Notes: a model not told the origin generated them from the letters alone. 64,000 bases of DNA from Winogradskyella eximia (GCF_003386165.1 NZ_QRDV01000002.1:407026-471025), one strand, 5' to 3'; counted from the stretch's first letter, positions 1 to 8,787 are shown. A program made the numbers and translations.

Positions 1-431
1 GTGCTGGCTCTTATCAAGAAAATGTAAAATTAAGAGATGTGGTGTTAGCCATGGCTGCTTCTTCTACTTCTGGTGTTAATGAATTGAGATTTGGTGGTGC
101 AGATTATGCTCCAACTGCAAATTTTGAATTATTTATGAAAGCCGTAGAAGCTGCTAAACAAAAAAACATTCCTATTAAAGCTGGTAACGTTCTATCTTCT
201 GATGAATTTTATGAAGATAATAAAGAAGCCTATAAAAAGTGGTCTAAATTTGGTGTGCTATGCGTAGAAATGGAAGCTGCAGGTTTATATACCGTTGCTG
301 CCAAACACAATGTAAATGCTTTAGCTATACTCACAATTTCAGACTCTTTAGTTACTGGAGAAAGTACAACAAGTAAAGATCGAGAAACCACTTTTAAAAG
401 TATGATTGAGGTCGCTTTAGAATTGGCTTAA
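1..431 (+). CDS. deoD: Purine-nucleoside phosphorylase, DeoD type (5' end outside window)
   Basis: C-terminal part of a hexameric DeoD-type purine-nucleoside phosphorylase, which splits purine (deoxy)ribonucleosides with phosphate in cytoplasmic purine salvage. The frame is open from base 3 and reads AGSYQENVKLRDVVLAMAAS at the edge, so roughly the first 90 residues lie before the window. Visible family marks are VEMEAAGLYTVAA, the substrate-binding segment, then ISDSLVTGE and KDRETTF, whose Asp and Arg match the catalytic pair known in the E. coli enzyme. It ends at TAA and is followed by a strong hairpin. Identification is by motif recall; confidence is high because the order and spacing of motifs fit the family. 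Confidence 0.93.
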   Translation, partial: AGSYQENVKLRDVVLAMAASSTSGVNELRFGGADYAPTANFELFMKAVEAAKQKNIPIKAGNVLSSDEFYEDNKEAYKKWSKFGVLCVEMEAAGLYTVAAKHNVNALAILTISDSLVTGESTTSKDRETTFKSMIEVALELA

Positions 432-457
432 GATTTAAATCATAAAATTAAACACAT

Positions 458-496
458 AAAAAAACGCTGTAATTAAATAATTACAGCGTTTTTTTT
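458..496. terminator. Bidirectional hairpin terminator between deoD and the DUF2853 gene
   Basis: Perfect 11-bp inverted repeat (465-475 and 478-488) with only AA between the arms, preceded by a run of A and followed by a run of eight T. It lies between two convergent genes and so can stop transcription from both sides. Confidence 0.85.
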
Positions 497-513
497 ATAA
501 TATTTATACTTAT

Positions 514-855
514 TTATGAGTAAATACCTTCTTTTTTGAAGTGTTTTGCTAATAAATAATAAACAACTACTCTATACTTAGTTCTGTTAGATCTACCGTA
601 TTTTTCAATAACAGCATCAATTGCTTTATCTAAATCAGGACTATCTGTTAATCCTAATTTCTTAATTAAAAAGTTATTCTTAACTGTAGCCAATTCTTTT
701 GCGTCAGAACCAGATACTGTAGAAGAATCTGCATTATAAATTGAAGGACCTAAACCTATAGTTACTTTAGTTAATAAATCCATGTCTGCAGTAACACCAC
801 ACTTATCTTTTAGATCTGCTGCGTACTTTACAATTAAATCATCTCTTTTACTCAT
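514..855 (-). CDS. DUF2853 family protein
   Basis: Small soluble 113-residue protein matching the DUF2853 family as I recall it from flavobacteria and proteobacteria. Recognisable stretches are MDLLTKVTIGLGPSIYNAD, the VSGSDAKEL turn and a C-terminal KYGRSNRTKYRVVVYYLLA block. No signal peptide, membrane segment or catalytic motif is visible; predicted to be mostly helical. The family has no established function to my knowledge. It is a single-gene unit with its own promoter-like site 37-65 bases upstream and a shared terminator downstream. Confidence 0.85.
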   Translation of the reverse strand: MSKRDDLIVKYAADLKDKCGVTADMDLLTKVTIGLGPSIYNADSSTVSGSDAKELATVKNNFLIKKLGLTDSPDLDKAIDAVIEKYGRSNRTKYRVVVYYLLAKHFKKEGIYS

Positions 856-891
856 GTTAATATATGTTTTAAGTTAATAAATTAGTTTTCA

Positions 892-920
892 TAAAGGTAA
901 CTATTTTTTAGAAACACAAA
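892..920 (-). promoter_or_regulatory. Bacteroidota-type promoter of the DUF2853 gene
   Basis: Read on the minus strand: TTTG, a 17-base spacer, then TACCTTTA, against the known Bacteroidota consensus TTTG-N17 to 20-TAnnTTTG (last base of the -7 box differs). The -7 box lies about 36 bases before the ATG, a normal leader length. Found by eye only. Confidence 0.5.
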
Positions 921-959
921 AAGTGAAAAAGTCACATATTACCATGATTTTCACATCGT

Positions 960-2720
960 TTATTTTATAAACTTGAAATATTCTAAAAGTATCTTATCAT
1001 TAATTTTTGAAGGAGTAAAAATTTCTAACAAAACAGGTTGTTTAGAAACCTTATAAAATTCATTTAATTGCGTAATTGTTTCATTTTGGTCTTTAGCCAC
1101 TTTATATTTAAAACCGTACATTTCACAGAGTTGCTTTGCAGATAAATGATGCTTGGTTTCAAAAAAAGTATCAAAATTATTGGTGTCCTTATGTCCTGGT
1201 AAGATTCTAAAAATGCCACCACCTTCATTATTAATAACTATAATTCTAAACGTTTTAGGAATATAGTTATTCCAGAGTGCATTACTATCGTAAAAGAAGC
1301 TTAAATCTCCTGTAATAAAAGTTGTTCTTTGCTCAGTTGCAATTGAAGCTCCTATCGCTGTGCTTGTACTTCCATCAATGCCACTTGTACCTCTATTACA
1401 AAAAACAGAAACACTTTTAGACACATGAAATAATTGTGTATAGCGAATAGCAGAACTATTACCTACTTGCAATACGCTTTGTTTTGGTAAACTTTTTAAA
1501 ACCGAGTTAAAAACTGTAAAATCAGAAAAAGGAAGATCATCTAAATACAGCTCGTGCATTTTTCGTCTTTTCTGGCGTACAGTAAGCCAAGTTAATTTAT
1601 AATTACTTTTTGTATGATGCGTTACTTGAGGTAAAAAAGCAGCTAAAAACGTATTAGGTCGCAATTTTAAATGCTTATCTAAACAGAAAAAAGTATCATT
1701 AGCCTTAAATAATCCAACATGCCAATGATGTTCTGGTTTATAAGTTCTTAAAAATACTTTTATTTTTTTTGAAACCACCAAACCACCAAATGTTAGCAAT
1801 ATGTCTGGTTGAAGAGCCTTAAAATCCTCTTCATTCAAAGGTGCAATCATTTTATCAATTCCTGGGAAAAAATCTGGATGATGCAAGTTAGACGTTGTTT
1901 CTGTAAAGACAATAATACTATCATCATCAGCAATTTCTTGTAGCCACTTTTCCTCTATAGAATTAGGTTGTAAAACACCAACTAAAATCATTTTTCGCTT
2001 TGCACTCTGCCAAACATCAACTAAACTCTTAATTTCAAAATCATCAACTTTTTCTTGTCGTGTTTCAATTTTAAAAGGCTTTGGGTTTATGACTAATTCA
2101 TTTACCGTTTCATATAAAGGTTCGTCAAATGGAATATTAATATGCACAGGTCCAAATTTCAATTTAGAAATCGTTAATGCATCATGGATTTCAGATTCAT
2201 TATAGGTCTGTATGTCTTTTTGTAGCCCTAAAAAACGTTCAAGCTTATTTTCTATACTTTTAATGATAGGTAATTCTTCTTCAGGTTTTTGATTCTCTGT
2301 TTTCCTTAAATCGAGTTTTAAGTTGGCACTGTACAAAATATGCTCACCATAAATATTTTGTTGTTTTATGGTTTGTCCATCTCCTACATCAATTAAATGT
2401 TTTGGTCTATCTGCAGATAAAACCACCAAGGGTATATGACTGTAATAAGCTTCTGCAATGGCAGGATAATAATTTAACAATGCACTACCAGATGTACAAA
2501 CTACAGCTACGGGTTCTTGTAATTGTTGCGCTATGCCTAAAGCAAAAAATGCTGCACAACGTTCATCTACAATACTGTAACAATTAAAAAAATCATCGTG
2601 CGTAAAACCAATAGTTAATGGTGCATTTCTACTACCTGGAGAAATAACAATATGCTTTATATTATGCGTTTTACATAAGGTCGTTACAGTTTGCGATAAG
2701 GGTATTTTTGAGTAGTTCAT
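960..2720 (-). CDS. menD: 2-succinyl-5-enolpyruvyl-6-hydroxy-3-cyclohexene-1-carboxylate synthase (MenD)
   Basis: Thiamine-diphosphate enzyme of menaquinone synthesis: joins 2-oxoglutarate-derived succinic semialdehyde to isochorismate in the cytoplasm. 586 residues, close to the usual 550-580. SPGSRNAPL (27-35) and the Glu of VDERCAAF (Glu53, expected to activate the cofactor) lie in the N-terminal pyrimidine-binding domain; GDLSFFYD (471-478) and NNEGGGIFR (497-505) form the diphosphate/Mg site in the C-terminal domain. It is transcribed toward the DUF2853 gene. MenF and a MenI-like thioesterase lie just upstream on the same strand, separated by a lipoprotein gene on the opposite strand. 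Flavobacteria generally respire with menaquinone, which fits. Confidence 0.95.
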   Translation of the reverse strand: MNYSKIPLSQTVTTLCKTHNIKHIVISPGSRNAPLTIGFTHDDFFNCYSIVDERCAAFFALGIAQQLQEPVAVVCTSGSALLNYYPAIAEAYYSHIPLVVLSADRPKHLIDVGDGQTIKQQNIYGEHILYSANLKLDLRKTENQKPEEELPIIKSIENKLERFLGLQKDIQTYNESEIHDALTISKLKFGPVHINIPFDEPLYETVNELVINPKPFKIETRQEKVDDFEIKSLVDVWQSAKRKMILVGVLQPNSIEEKWLQEIADDDSIIVFTETTSNLHHPDFFPGIDKMIAPLNEEDFKALQPDILLTFGGLVVSKKIKVFLRTYKPEHHWHVGLFKANDTFFCLDKHLKLRPNTFLAAFLPQVTHHTKSNYKLTWLTVRQKRRKMHELYLDDLPFSDFTVFNSVLKSLPKQSVLQVGNSSAIRYTQLFHVSKSVSVFCNRGTSGIDGSTSTAIGASIATEQRTTFITGDLSFFYDSNALWNNYIPKTFRIIVINNEGGGIFRILPGHKDTNNFDTFFETKHHLSAKQLCEMYGFKYKVAKDQNETITQLNEFYKVSKQPVLLEIFTPSKINDKILLEYFKFIK

Positions 2721-2800
2721 AAAGCAAAAATAAGAGTTATATTAATGTAATTAAAAAATTATACCTTTATTTGCATCTCATAAACCGTAATACTTTTCTC

Positions 2801-3373
2801 ATGAAAAAAATCTTATTTCCACTTTTAGCAATAGTTTTATTATTCTCTTGTTCATCAGATGATGATTCTAACGGATCTCAAAATGCTTGTGATTTCGATA
2901 TTCCTTTTATGGTAGAAGGCAACAAATGGACTATGAATGCTACTCAATTCGGTTTTGATGCTGGTCAAGTAGAAAATGAACTTATAGGTTGTGGAAATTC
3001 TGGTATGGAAGTACTAATAACCACACCAAATGGAAATATTTCAAACAACTGGAAACAAGAAGACGGTTATTTATGGACAGATGCAAATGATGCTGCTGAC
3101 AACGATGGTTACAACAGAGTTTATAAAATAAATGCAGAATTAGGTGATGTTTTCACTTATACAAAAAATGATGGAACGGTTTCTACTACTGAGGTCATAG
3201 AAATTGATGCTGTAATTACTGTACCTGCAGGAACATTTGTTTGCGATGTTTACAAGAAAACGTCAACGAGTGTTATTAACGAAACGTTACTAATGTGGAA
3301 TCACGAAGTAGGACAAATTAAAACTGACAGCGGTTTTGTTATTTTTGAATTAGACTCATACGATTTCAATTAA
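2801..3373 (+). CDS. Predicted lipoprotein of unknown function
   Basis: 190 residues from the chosen ATG; an in-frame ATG 30 bases earlier would add residues before the signal peptide. The N-terminus MKKILFPLLAIVLLFSCSSD is a clear lipoprotein signal with lipobox FSC followed by the Ser/Asp-rich stretch typical of flavobacterial surface lipoproteins. The mature part is acidic, rich in Asn, Thr and Gly, and probably a beta-rich domain. I recognise no family. It lies inside the menaquinone region but on the opposite strand; its stop codon overlaps the end of menF by four bases, so the two transcripts converge. Confidence 0.75.
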   Translation: MKKILFPLLAIVLLFSCSSDDDSNGSQNACDFDIPFMVEGNKWTMNATQFGFDAGQVENELIGCGNSGMEVLITTPNGNISNNWKQEDGYLWTDANDAADNDGYNRVYKINAELGDVFTYTKNDGTVSTTEVIEIDAVITVPAGTFVCDVYKKTSTSVINETLLMWNHEVGQIKTDSGFVIFELDSYDFN

Positions 3374-4485
3374 ATTACTTTTAACATCGTTTCAGCTTTA
3401 TTAACTGTTTCTTCCCATTCTTTTTCTGGGTTAGAATCTTTTGTGATGCCTCCACCTACATAAATATGTGCTGAAGATGCTTTTAGTTGCATGCAACGTA
3501 AATTCACATAGAAATTAGATTGCGTTTTCACTACAGCATACGCATTGTTCTCAACATTACGTCTGTTTGTATTTCTTGTAGTGTTTTGTTTTAAGTTTAA
3601 TTCGCCTAAGAAGCCAGTATAGAATTCGCGATTATAATTTTCATGCTGAAGAATAAAATCTTTTGCATCAACTTTTGGAAAACCGCAAACTGCAGGTGTT
3701 GGATGCAAAGCATCAATTATAGATTTCAATTTGGCTTTATCTTTTATCACACTAATAATTCTGGTTTTAAGATGTAATAGGTTTCCTGCTCTTACGGTAT
3801 CAACATCAGAAACGTTTATCATTTTTGTAAAAGGAGTAATTTCTTTTGTAATATAATCGGTAACAATCTGTTGCTCTTCAACTTCTTTTGTTGTCCAATT
3901 TACCGTTTCATTTTCCTTAAAAGCTTGCGTTCCTGCTAATGAAATTGTAGTTAATCGCTTTCCTTCTACTTTAAATAACAATTCTGGTGTGGCACCAATC
4001 CATAAACCAACTTTTGGATGAAACCAACAGTAAACCATCGCATTTTTATAGGCGTTAAAAAGTCTTTTAAAAATCGTTATTGGATTACTATTTTGAAGGG
4101 ATTTCGTTACACATCGCGATAAAACTACTTTTTTTAAATCTTTAGTTTTAATGTTGTCTATTCCTTTTGAAACTAATTCTATATGTTGAAGTTTATCATT
4201 TTCATTAGGAATATTTTGAGTCGATTCTATAATCTCAATATCTAATGCATCTATATTTATTTCGGAATAAGAACAAAATTCTTTAGGAAACAGTATGCTT
4301 TTTTCTTCGAGATTAAAAGGAGCGAATACAAAACCGCTTTCTGTAAACGTTTCTGTTTTATAAAGTTCATCATCTTGTTGTAACCAACATTTAATCACAG
4401 AGTTAATTGGCCTGCTATACACCACAAAAGGTAAATTTAGTGCATATTGTTGCTCTATCGCTTCAAAAAAAGAACTAGAACTCAT
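3370..4485 (-). CDS. menF: Isochorismate synthase (MenF type)
   Basis: Chorismate-binding enzyme that turns chorismate into isochorismate, the first committed step of menaquinone synthesis. 371 residues. The C-terminal half carries the family signature: KKVVLSRCVT, GATPELLF, LAGTQAF, LHPTPAVCGFPK, REFYTGFLGE, the NLRCM strand and YVGGGITKDSNPEKEWEET. LAGTQ and VGGGI with PTPAVCG favour isochorismate synthase over anthranilate or aminodeoxychorismate synthase. The next gene upstream (MenI-like thioesterase) ends one base before this ATG, so the pair is an operon. Confidence 0.92.
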   Translation of the reverse strand: MSSSSFFEAIEQQYALNLPFVVYSRPINSVIKCWLQQDDELYKTETFTESGFVFAPFNLEEKSILFPKEFCSYSEINIDALDIEIIESTQNIPNENDKLQHIELVSKGIDNIKTKDLKKVVLSRCVTKSLQNSNPITIFKRLFNAYKNAMVYCWFHPKVGLWIGATPELLFKVEGKRLTTISLAGTQAFKENETVNWTTKEVEEQQIVTDYITKEITPFTKMINVSDVDTVRAGNLLHLKTRIISVIKDKAKLKSIIDALHPTPAVCGFPKVDAKDFILQHENYNREFYTGFLGELNLKQNTTRNTNRRNVENNAYAVVKTQSNFYVNLRCMQLKASSAHIYVGGGITKDSNPEKEWEETVNKAETMLKVI

Positions 4486-4486
4486 T

Positions 4487-4912
4487 TTATTTCTTTTTTG
4501 GAAGTGAAATCGTAGATAATCTACAAATAGAAATTAAATTATTTGATTCATCTGTCACTCTAATGTCTAGCAATTGTGTGGTACGTCCTTTATGTAAAAA
4601 CGTAGCTTTTGCATAAACAAAACCTTCACTTATACTTTTTACATGATTTGCTGTAATCTCTAAACCACGAATAAAGAATTTTTCGGTATCTATAAAAATA
4701 TGTGACGCAAAACTACCTACACTTTCTGCTAAAGCTGCTGTTGCTCCACCATGCAAAACACCATCTGGTTGATGTACTTTTGGAGTTACTGGCATTCTTG
4801 CCACTAAAAAATCATCGCCAAAATCCACAATTTCAATACTTAACGTTTCCATTAATGTATTTTTACTTGCTGAATTAGCTTTTGCTAACATGTCTTCTTT
4901 AGATAATTGCAT
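4487..4912 (-). CDS. menI: Hotdog-fold thioesterase, probable 1,4-dihydroxy-2-naphthoyl-CoA hydrolase (MenI/YdiI-like)
   Basis: 141-residue hotdog thioesterase of the PaaI/YdiI group, expected to release 1,4-dihydroxy-2-naphthoate from its CoA ester. It holds VLHGGATAALAESVGS, with the catalytic Glu of the AES motif, and GLEITANHVKSISEG, both closely like the E. coli YdiI (MenI) segments. Start chosen at MQLSKEDML; the longer frame would add a hydrophobic tail and overlap the divergent gene. It sits directly before menF, which supports the MenI role. The call is inference by resemblance plus context; another acyl-CoA substrate remains possible. Confidence 0.75.
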   Translation of the reverse strand: MQLSKEDMLAKANSASKNTLMETLSIEIVDFGDDFLVARMPVTPKVHQPDGVLHGGATAALAESVGSFASHIFIDTEKFFIRGLEITANHVKSISEGFVYAKATFLHKGRTTQLLDIRVTDESNNLISICRLSTISLPKKK

Positions 4913-4965
4913 AGAATACTGTATTTTTAATCTTGAAAACAAAGATAAAGAAACCACAAAGAATA

Positions 4966-5607
4966 ATGAATTCACAAGAGAAAGAAATTACTTATAAAAC
5001 CAGCAACTCCTACTCTACATTAAACACACTTACTAATCAAACAAAAACGGTTTGGTTGGTTTGCCACGGAATGGGTTATATGAGTCGTTATTTTTTGAGG
5101 TATTTTAAACACTTAAATCCCGAAGAGAATTACATCATTGCACCACAAGCGCCAAGTAAATATTACATACAACCTAGAATGCATGTTGGAGCCAATTGGT
5201 TAACTAGAGATAATACAGCTGCTGGAACAGAAAATATTGTTAACTATTTTGATGCCGTTTTAGAAGCCGAAAATATTCCTGCAGAAATCAATTTCATAGT
5301 TTTTGGATATTCACAAGGAGTTAGTGTCGCTTTACGATATTTAGCCAAACGACAATTACAATGCAATCAAATTGTAATCCATTCTGGTGGCATACCAAAA
5401 GAATTAATACCCAAAGATTTTGCGTATTTAGCTAAAGACACAAAAGTAAAATTGGTTTATGGTACGGAAGATGAATATTTAGACGAAAATAGAATGCAAT
5501 TAGAATCCGAAAAAGCTAAGGATTTGTTTGGAGATAAAATTTCTATTACATCTTTTAATGGAAAACATGTAGTTAACGTAGACTTCATAAATAATTTAGT
5601 TTCATAA
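4966..5607 (+). CDS. Alpha/beta hydrolase, phospholipase/carboxylesterase-like
   Basis: 213-residue single-domain alpha/beta hydrolase. The nucleophile elbow is GYSQG (Ser about residue 120), the oxyanion region is VCHGMGYMSRYF near residue 35, and the C-terminal GKHVV supplies the likely catalytic His; EDEYLDEN may give the acid. No signal peptide, so cytoplasmic. It is divergent from the MenI-like gene with 53 bases between starts, so shared control with the menaquinone genes is possible. Start chosen at MNSQEKEI; the longer reading begins inside the divergent promoter region. Substrate unknown; MenH-like activity is only a thought. Confidence 0.75.
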   Translation: MNSQEKEITYKTSNSYSTLNTLTNQTKTVWLVCHGMGYMSRYFLRYFKHLNPEENYIIAPQAPSKYYIQPRMHVGANWLTRDNTAAGTENIVNYFDAVLEAENIPAEINFIVFGYSQGVSVALRYLAKRQLQCNQIVIHSGGIPKELIPKDFAYLAKDTKVKLVYGTEDEYLDENRMQLESEKAKDLFGDKISITSFNGKHVVNVDFINNLVS

Positions 5608-5636
5608 AACTATTATGCACGCATAACAAAATTCAT

Positions 5637-5644
5637 TATATTTG
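5637..5644 (+). promoter_or_regulatory. -7 box TATATTTG before the nitronate monooxygenase gene
   Basis: Exact match to the Bacteroidota -7 consensus TAnnTTTG, 21 bases before the ATG at 5666. No good TTTG is seen at the expected distance upstream, so this is a partial match only. Confidence 0.35.
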
Positions 5645-5665
5645 TAATTGAAAACTAAAAGAATT

Positions 5666-6613
5666 ATGACTACCAAACTAACCGCACTACTTCACATCAA
5701 ATACCCAATAATTCAAGCACCAATGTTCTTGGTCTCTAATGTTGCTATGGTAACAGAAGCAATGAAAGCGGGAATTGCTGGTTGTATTCCTGCACTTAAT
5801 TACAGAACTTTAGACGAATTAAGAGCAGCGATAAAAGAACTGAAAGCTAATAAAGTTGAAGGGGGTTCTTTTGGTTTTAACTTAATTGTAAACAAGTCTA
5901 ACGTTAAATATAAAGCCCAATTAGAAGTTATTTGCCAAGAAGGCTGTGATTTTATTATCACCTCTTTAGGAAGTCCGGAAGAAACCATTTTCCAAGCACA
6001 TGCCGTTGGTATTAAGGTCTTCTGTGATGTTACCGATTTAAGGTTTGCCAAAAAAGTTGAACAACTAGGAGCAGATGCTGCAATTGCCGTAAATAATGAA
6101 GCTGGTGGACATAGAGGAAATTTATCTCCTGAAGCATTAACCAACCAATTAAGCAAAGCATTAACCATACCTGTAATATCAGCAGGAGGTGTTGGCTGTA
6201 AAGCGGATATTGATAAAATGTTGAGTTATGGAGCTGAAGGAGTTTCAGTTGGAAGTCCGTTTATTGCTTCTATTGAAGCTGGAGTTACAGACGAATATAA
6301 ACAAGCTTGCGTAGATTATGGTGAAAAAGATATTATAATGACGGAGCGAATTTCTGGTACTCCATGTACAGTAATTAATACACCTTATGTTCAGAAAATA
6401 GGAACAAAGGCGACATGGCTAGAAAATCTCTTGAATAAGAATAAAAGCCTTAAAAAATGGGTAAAAATGATTCGTTTTTCAATAGGAATGAGAGCTACCG
6501 AAAATGCTGCTAAAAAAGCCACTTATAAAACGGTTTGGGTTGCAGGCCCAAGTATTGAGCATACTAAAGAAATTCTTCCTGTAAAAGCTATTGTAGATAA
6601 TTTGGTTAATTAA
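5666..6613 (+). CDS. Nitronate monooxygenase family FMN enzyme
   Basis: 315-residue TIM-barrel flavoenzyme of the nitronate monooxygenase (2-nitropropane dioxygenase) family, which oxidises alkyl nitronates such as propionate 3-nitronate. Visible motifs: PIIQAPMFLVSN at the N-terminus, NNEAGGHRG with the family's catalytic His, and the FMN phosphate site ISAGGVGCKADIDKML then GAEGVSVGSPF. Start ATG chosen after a -7 box; an upstream TTG would add six residues. The stop codon overlaps the next gene's ATG by one base (TAATG), so the two are translationally coupled. FabK-like enoyl reductases share the fold, but FabV is encoded elsewhere in the window. Confidence 0.85.
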   Translation: MTTKLTALLHIKYPIIQAPMFLVSNVAMVTEAMKAGIAGCIPALNYRTLDELRAAIKELKANKVEGGSFGFNLIVNKSNVKYKAQLEVICQEGCDFIITSLGSPEETIFQAHAVGIKVFCDVTDLRFAKKVEQLGADAAIAVNNEAGGHRGNLSPEALTNQLSKALTIPVISAGGVGCKADIDKMLSYGAEGVSVGSPFIASIEAGVTDEYKQACVDYGEKDIIMTERISGTPCTVINTPYVQKIGTKATWLENLLNKNKSLKKWVKMIRFSIGMRATENAAKKATYKTVWVAGPSIEHTKEILPVKAIVDNLVN

Positions 6614-7047
6614 TGGCTATAACTTCAAAGACCATTAAGTATGGTGTTATTACCATTGGTGTTTTAGGTTTTCTTTTTATTACCGTCGTACTTGCTTTCA
6701 TTTTGTATGAATCTAAAAAAGACATTTCAAATGAAGAACCTTACGTGTCTTTTTTAAACAAACCACATCAACTAAAAACTGTTAGTACGCTTCGTTGGCA
6801 TAAAGACAACTTACGTTTTAGTCATTACAGTTTAGAGGTTAATGATGATTCTAATTATAACGATGAAGATGTGAAGTCTGTAAAACAATATCAACCAGGT
6901 GATGTAATTACATTTCATGCAGCGAAATCATATTTTAGTAACCATGTTGGAGAAAGCTATTATCTTATAGGTCGCGATACTTTAGAGACAGGTGAAGTTG
7001 TAGAATTTCAATATTACTACACGCCAAATACCTTACCTTTTAATTAA
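6613..7047 (+). CDS. Small membrane-anchored protein of unknown function
   Basis: 144 residues. One N-terminal transmembrane helix (about residues 11-33, GVITIGVLGFLFITVVLAFIL) precedes a soluble domain predicted to lie in the periplasm and rich in charged and aromatic residues. No lipobox and no family I recognise. Its ATG overlaps the stop of the nitronate monooxygenase gene by one base, so it is co-translated with it; a shared role is plausible but not shown. Confidence 0.65.
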   Translation: MAITSKTIKYGVITIGVLGFLFITVVLAFILYESKKDISNEEPYVSFLNKPHQLKTVSTLRWHKDNLRFSHYSLEVNDDSNYNDEDVKSVKQYQPGDVITFHAAKSYFSNHVGESYYLIGRDTLETGEVVEFQYYYTPNTLPFN

Positions 7048-7104
7048 TATTATACTACTTTAGAAAAAAGTCTATATATTTATTTCAAATTTTTATGTAA
7101 TAAT

Positions 7105-7132
7105 TGTCCTCTTTTATCTTTTGGTAAACGTC
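7105..7132 (+). promoter_or_regulatory. Candidate ECF42-type promoter before the DGPF gene
   Basis: TGTCCT (7105-7110), an 18-base spacer, then CGTC (7129-7132), 31 bases before the ATG. From memory, ECF42 sigma factors recognise a TGTCGA-like -35 and a CGTC/CGAC-like -10 and control their neighbouring DGPF gene; the order and spacing here fit, with two mismatches in the -35. Inference from one site only. Confidence 0.4.
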
Positions 7133-7163
7133 ATAAGGATATAACTATTAAATTTTAAAAATT

Positions 7164-7511
7164 ATGAAAGATTTTATGATGATTTTCGTTGGTAAAGAGT
7201 ATGTTGATTTAGGCATGTCTCCAGAAGAGTTACAAAGCCGAATGGAAAAATGGTTTGCTTGGGGAGCCAAAATGGAACAAGCAGGTATTTTAAAAGGGGG
7301 TGAAGCCTTAACACCACAAATTAGACGTATTACTGGTAAAGACAGAACTGTTACCGACTTAACTTCTGCGGAAGTCAAAGAAATAGTCGGTGGATTTTAT
7401 TTGATAAAAGCTAAGGATTTTGATGCAGTTCAAGAGATTGCAAAGGATTTTCCTGATTATGATTTAGGAAACACAGTAGAAATTCGTGAAATTATGGTAT
7501 TCGATCAATAA
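7164..7511 (+). CDS. DGPF/YCII-related domain protein (partner of ECF42 sigma factor)
   Basis: 115-residue ferredoxin-like YCII/DGPF-type protein. Features: MKDFMMIFVGKEY strand, the GAKMEQAGILKGGEALTP turn, and the VGGFYLIKAKDFDAVQEIAK segment typical of the family. Function in the family is unproven; such proteins accompany ECF41/ECF42 sigma factors and are thought to be their regulon members. The sigma gene starts six bases after this stop, so the pair is an operon. No signal peptide. Confidence 0.85.
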   Translation: MKDFMMIFVGKEYVDLGMSPEELQSRMEKWFAWGAKMEQAGILKGGEALTPQIRRITGKDRTVTDLTSAEVKEIVGGFYLIKAKDFDAVQEIAKDFPDYDLGNTVEIREIMVFDQ

Positions 7512-7517
7512 CCGTTA

Positions 7518-8759
7518 ATGGAACCAAAACTAATAGACCATCTTTTTCGCCATCACAGTGGAAAGATGGTCTCTGTTTTAACACGAATATTTGGACTACA
7601 GCATCTCGATATTATTGAAGATGCCGTTCAAGATACCTTTATAAAAGCGAGCTTGTCTTGGAGAAAAGAACAGCCAGAATATCCTGAAGCGTGGTTAACA
7701 AAGGCCGCTAAGAATAGAGTTCTAGATATTTTTAGAACCTTAAAAGCTCAAAAAAATAACAGTCTACATATTACGCAAGGCACTGATTCTATTGCTATTA
7801 ATGAGTTGTTTTTAGATGCAGAAATAGAAGATGCACAGCTCAGAATGATATTTACGGCTTGCCATCCTAAATTAGATCCTAGAGACCGCATTTCATTTGC
7901 TTTAAAAACCGTTTCTGGATTCAGTATTAAAGAAATTGCTTCCGCATTACTCACCAAAGAAGAAACAATTAAAAAACGATTATTACGTGCTCGCAAAGCG
8001 ATTAAATCAGCCAATTTACAATTCAATATTCCGCAAGGCAAAGACTTACAAGAACGCTTAGATACCGTATTAGAAGTGTTATATCTTATTTTTAATGAAG
8101 GTTTTCACTCTAACAGTAAAGACCAATTAATTAGAGAAGATTTATGTGGTGAAGCTTTACGTTTATGTAAATTATTGCTCAACCATCTACAAACTCAATT
8201 ACCAGAATGTTATGCGCTTTTTGCTTTGATGTGTTTTCATTCGGCAAGATTAGAAGCCAAAACAAACCTAAATAACGAAGTACTAGATTTAAAACAACAA
8301 GATAGAAGCTTATGGCATTTTCCATTAATACAACTTGGGAATTCCATGATGTATAAAGCCGTTGAAACAAAAGAGTTTTCATGCTACCATTATGAAGCTG
8401 CGATTGCTGCCGAACACTTAAAAGCTAAAAGATTTGAAGACACCAATTGGAACAAAATTTTACAGTGGTACAAAGCCTTGTATACTTTACAACCTATGGC
8501 ATCGCACTTGCTAACCATGGCAGTTATTTCAATGCAGACTAAGGATTATAAAATAGCAAATATGTATTTGAAACAACTAAAACCAGAAGATTTAGAGCAA
8601 CGCGCGTATTTATATTATGCGGCTAAAGCGGATTATTATGCCGAAACCGATAATTTTGATGAAGCTTTATTACAAATTGATTTGGCTTTAAATACTGTAA
8701 CTAATACCTTAGAGAAAGCGTATTTATTGAAGAAAAAGGAGATTTTGAAATCTTTATAA
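7518..8759 (+). CDS. ECF42-type RNA polymerase sigma factor with C-terminal TPR-like extension
   Basis: 413 residues, about twice a usual ECF sigma factor. Region 2 spans roughly 10-80 (DIIEDAVQDTFIKA for core binding, then WLTKAAKNRVLDIFR), region 4 about 110-165 (FSIKEIASALLTKEETIKKR helix-turn-helix). The long helical C-terminal part begins with VLYLIFNEGFHSN, the hallmark of the ECF41/42 extension, and resembles tetratricopeptide repeats. In this class the extension is reported to control activity and no classical anti-sigma exists; none is seen here. It follows a DGPF gene, as expected for ECF42. Confidence 0.88.
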   Translation: MEPKLIDHLFRHHSGKMVSVLTRIFGLQHLDIIEDAVQDTFIKASLSWRKEQPEYPEAWLTKAAKNRVLDIFRTLKAQKNNSLHITQGTDSIAINELFLDAEIEDAQLRMIFTACHPKLDPRDRISFALKTVSGFSIKEIASALLTKEETIKKRLLRARKAIKSANLQFNIPQGKDLQERLDTVLEVLYLIFNEGFHSNSKDQLIREDLCGEALRLCKLLLNHLQTQLPECYALFALMCFHSARLEAKTNLNNEVLDLKQQDRSLWHFPLIQLGNSMMYKAVETKEFSCYHYEAAIAAEHLKAKRFEDTNWNKILQWYKALYTLQPMASHLLTMAVISMQTKDYKIANMYLKQLKPEDLEQRAYLYYAAKADYYAETDNFDEALLQIDLALNTVTNTLEKAYLLKKKEILKSL

Positions 8760-8787
8760 CAACCACTTGAGAAATAAAATTGACTAA

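Noticed and set aside
2725..2732. TATTTTTG-like -7 box just before menD
   Set aside because: Only four bases from the ATG and no partner TTTG; probably chance.
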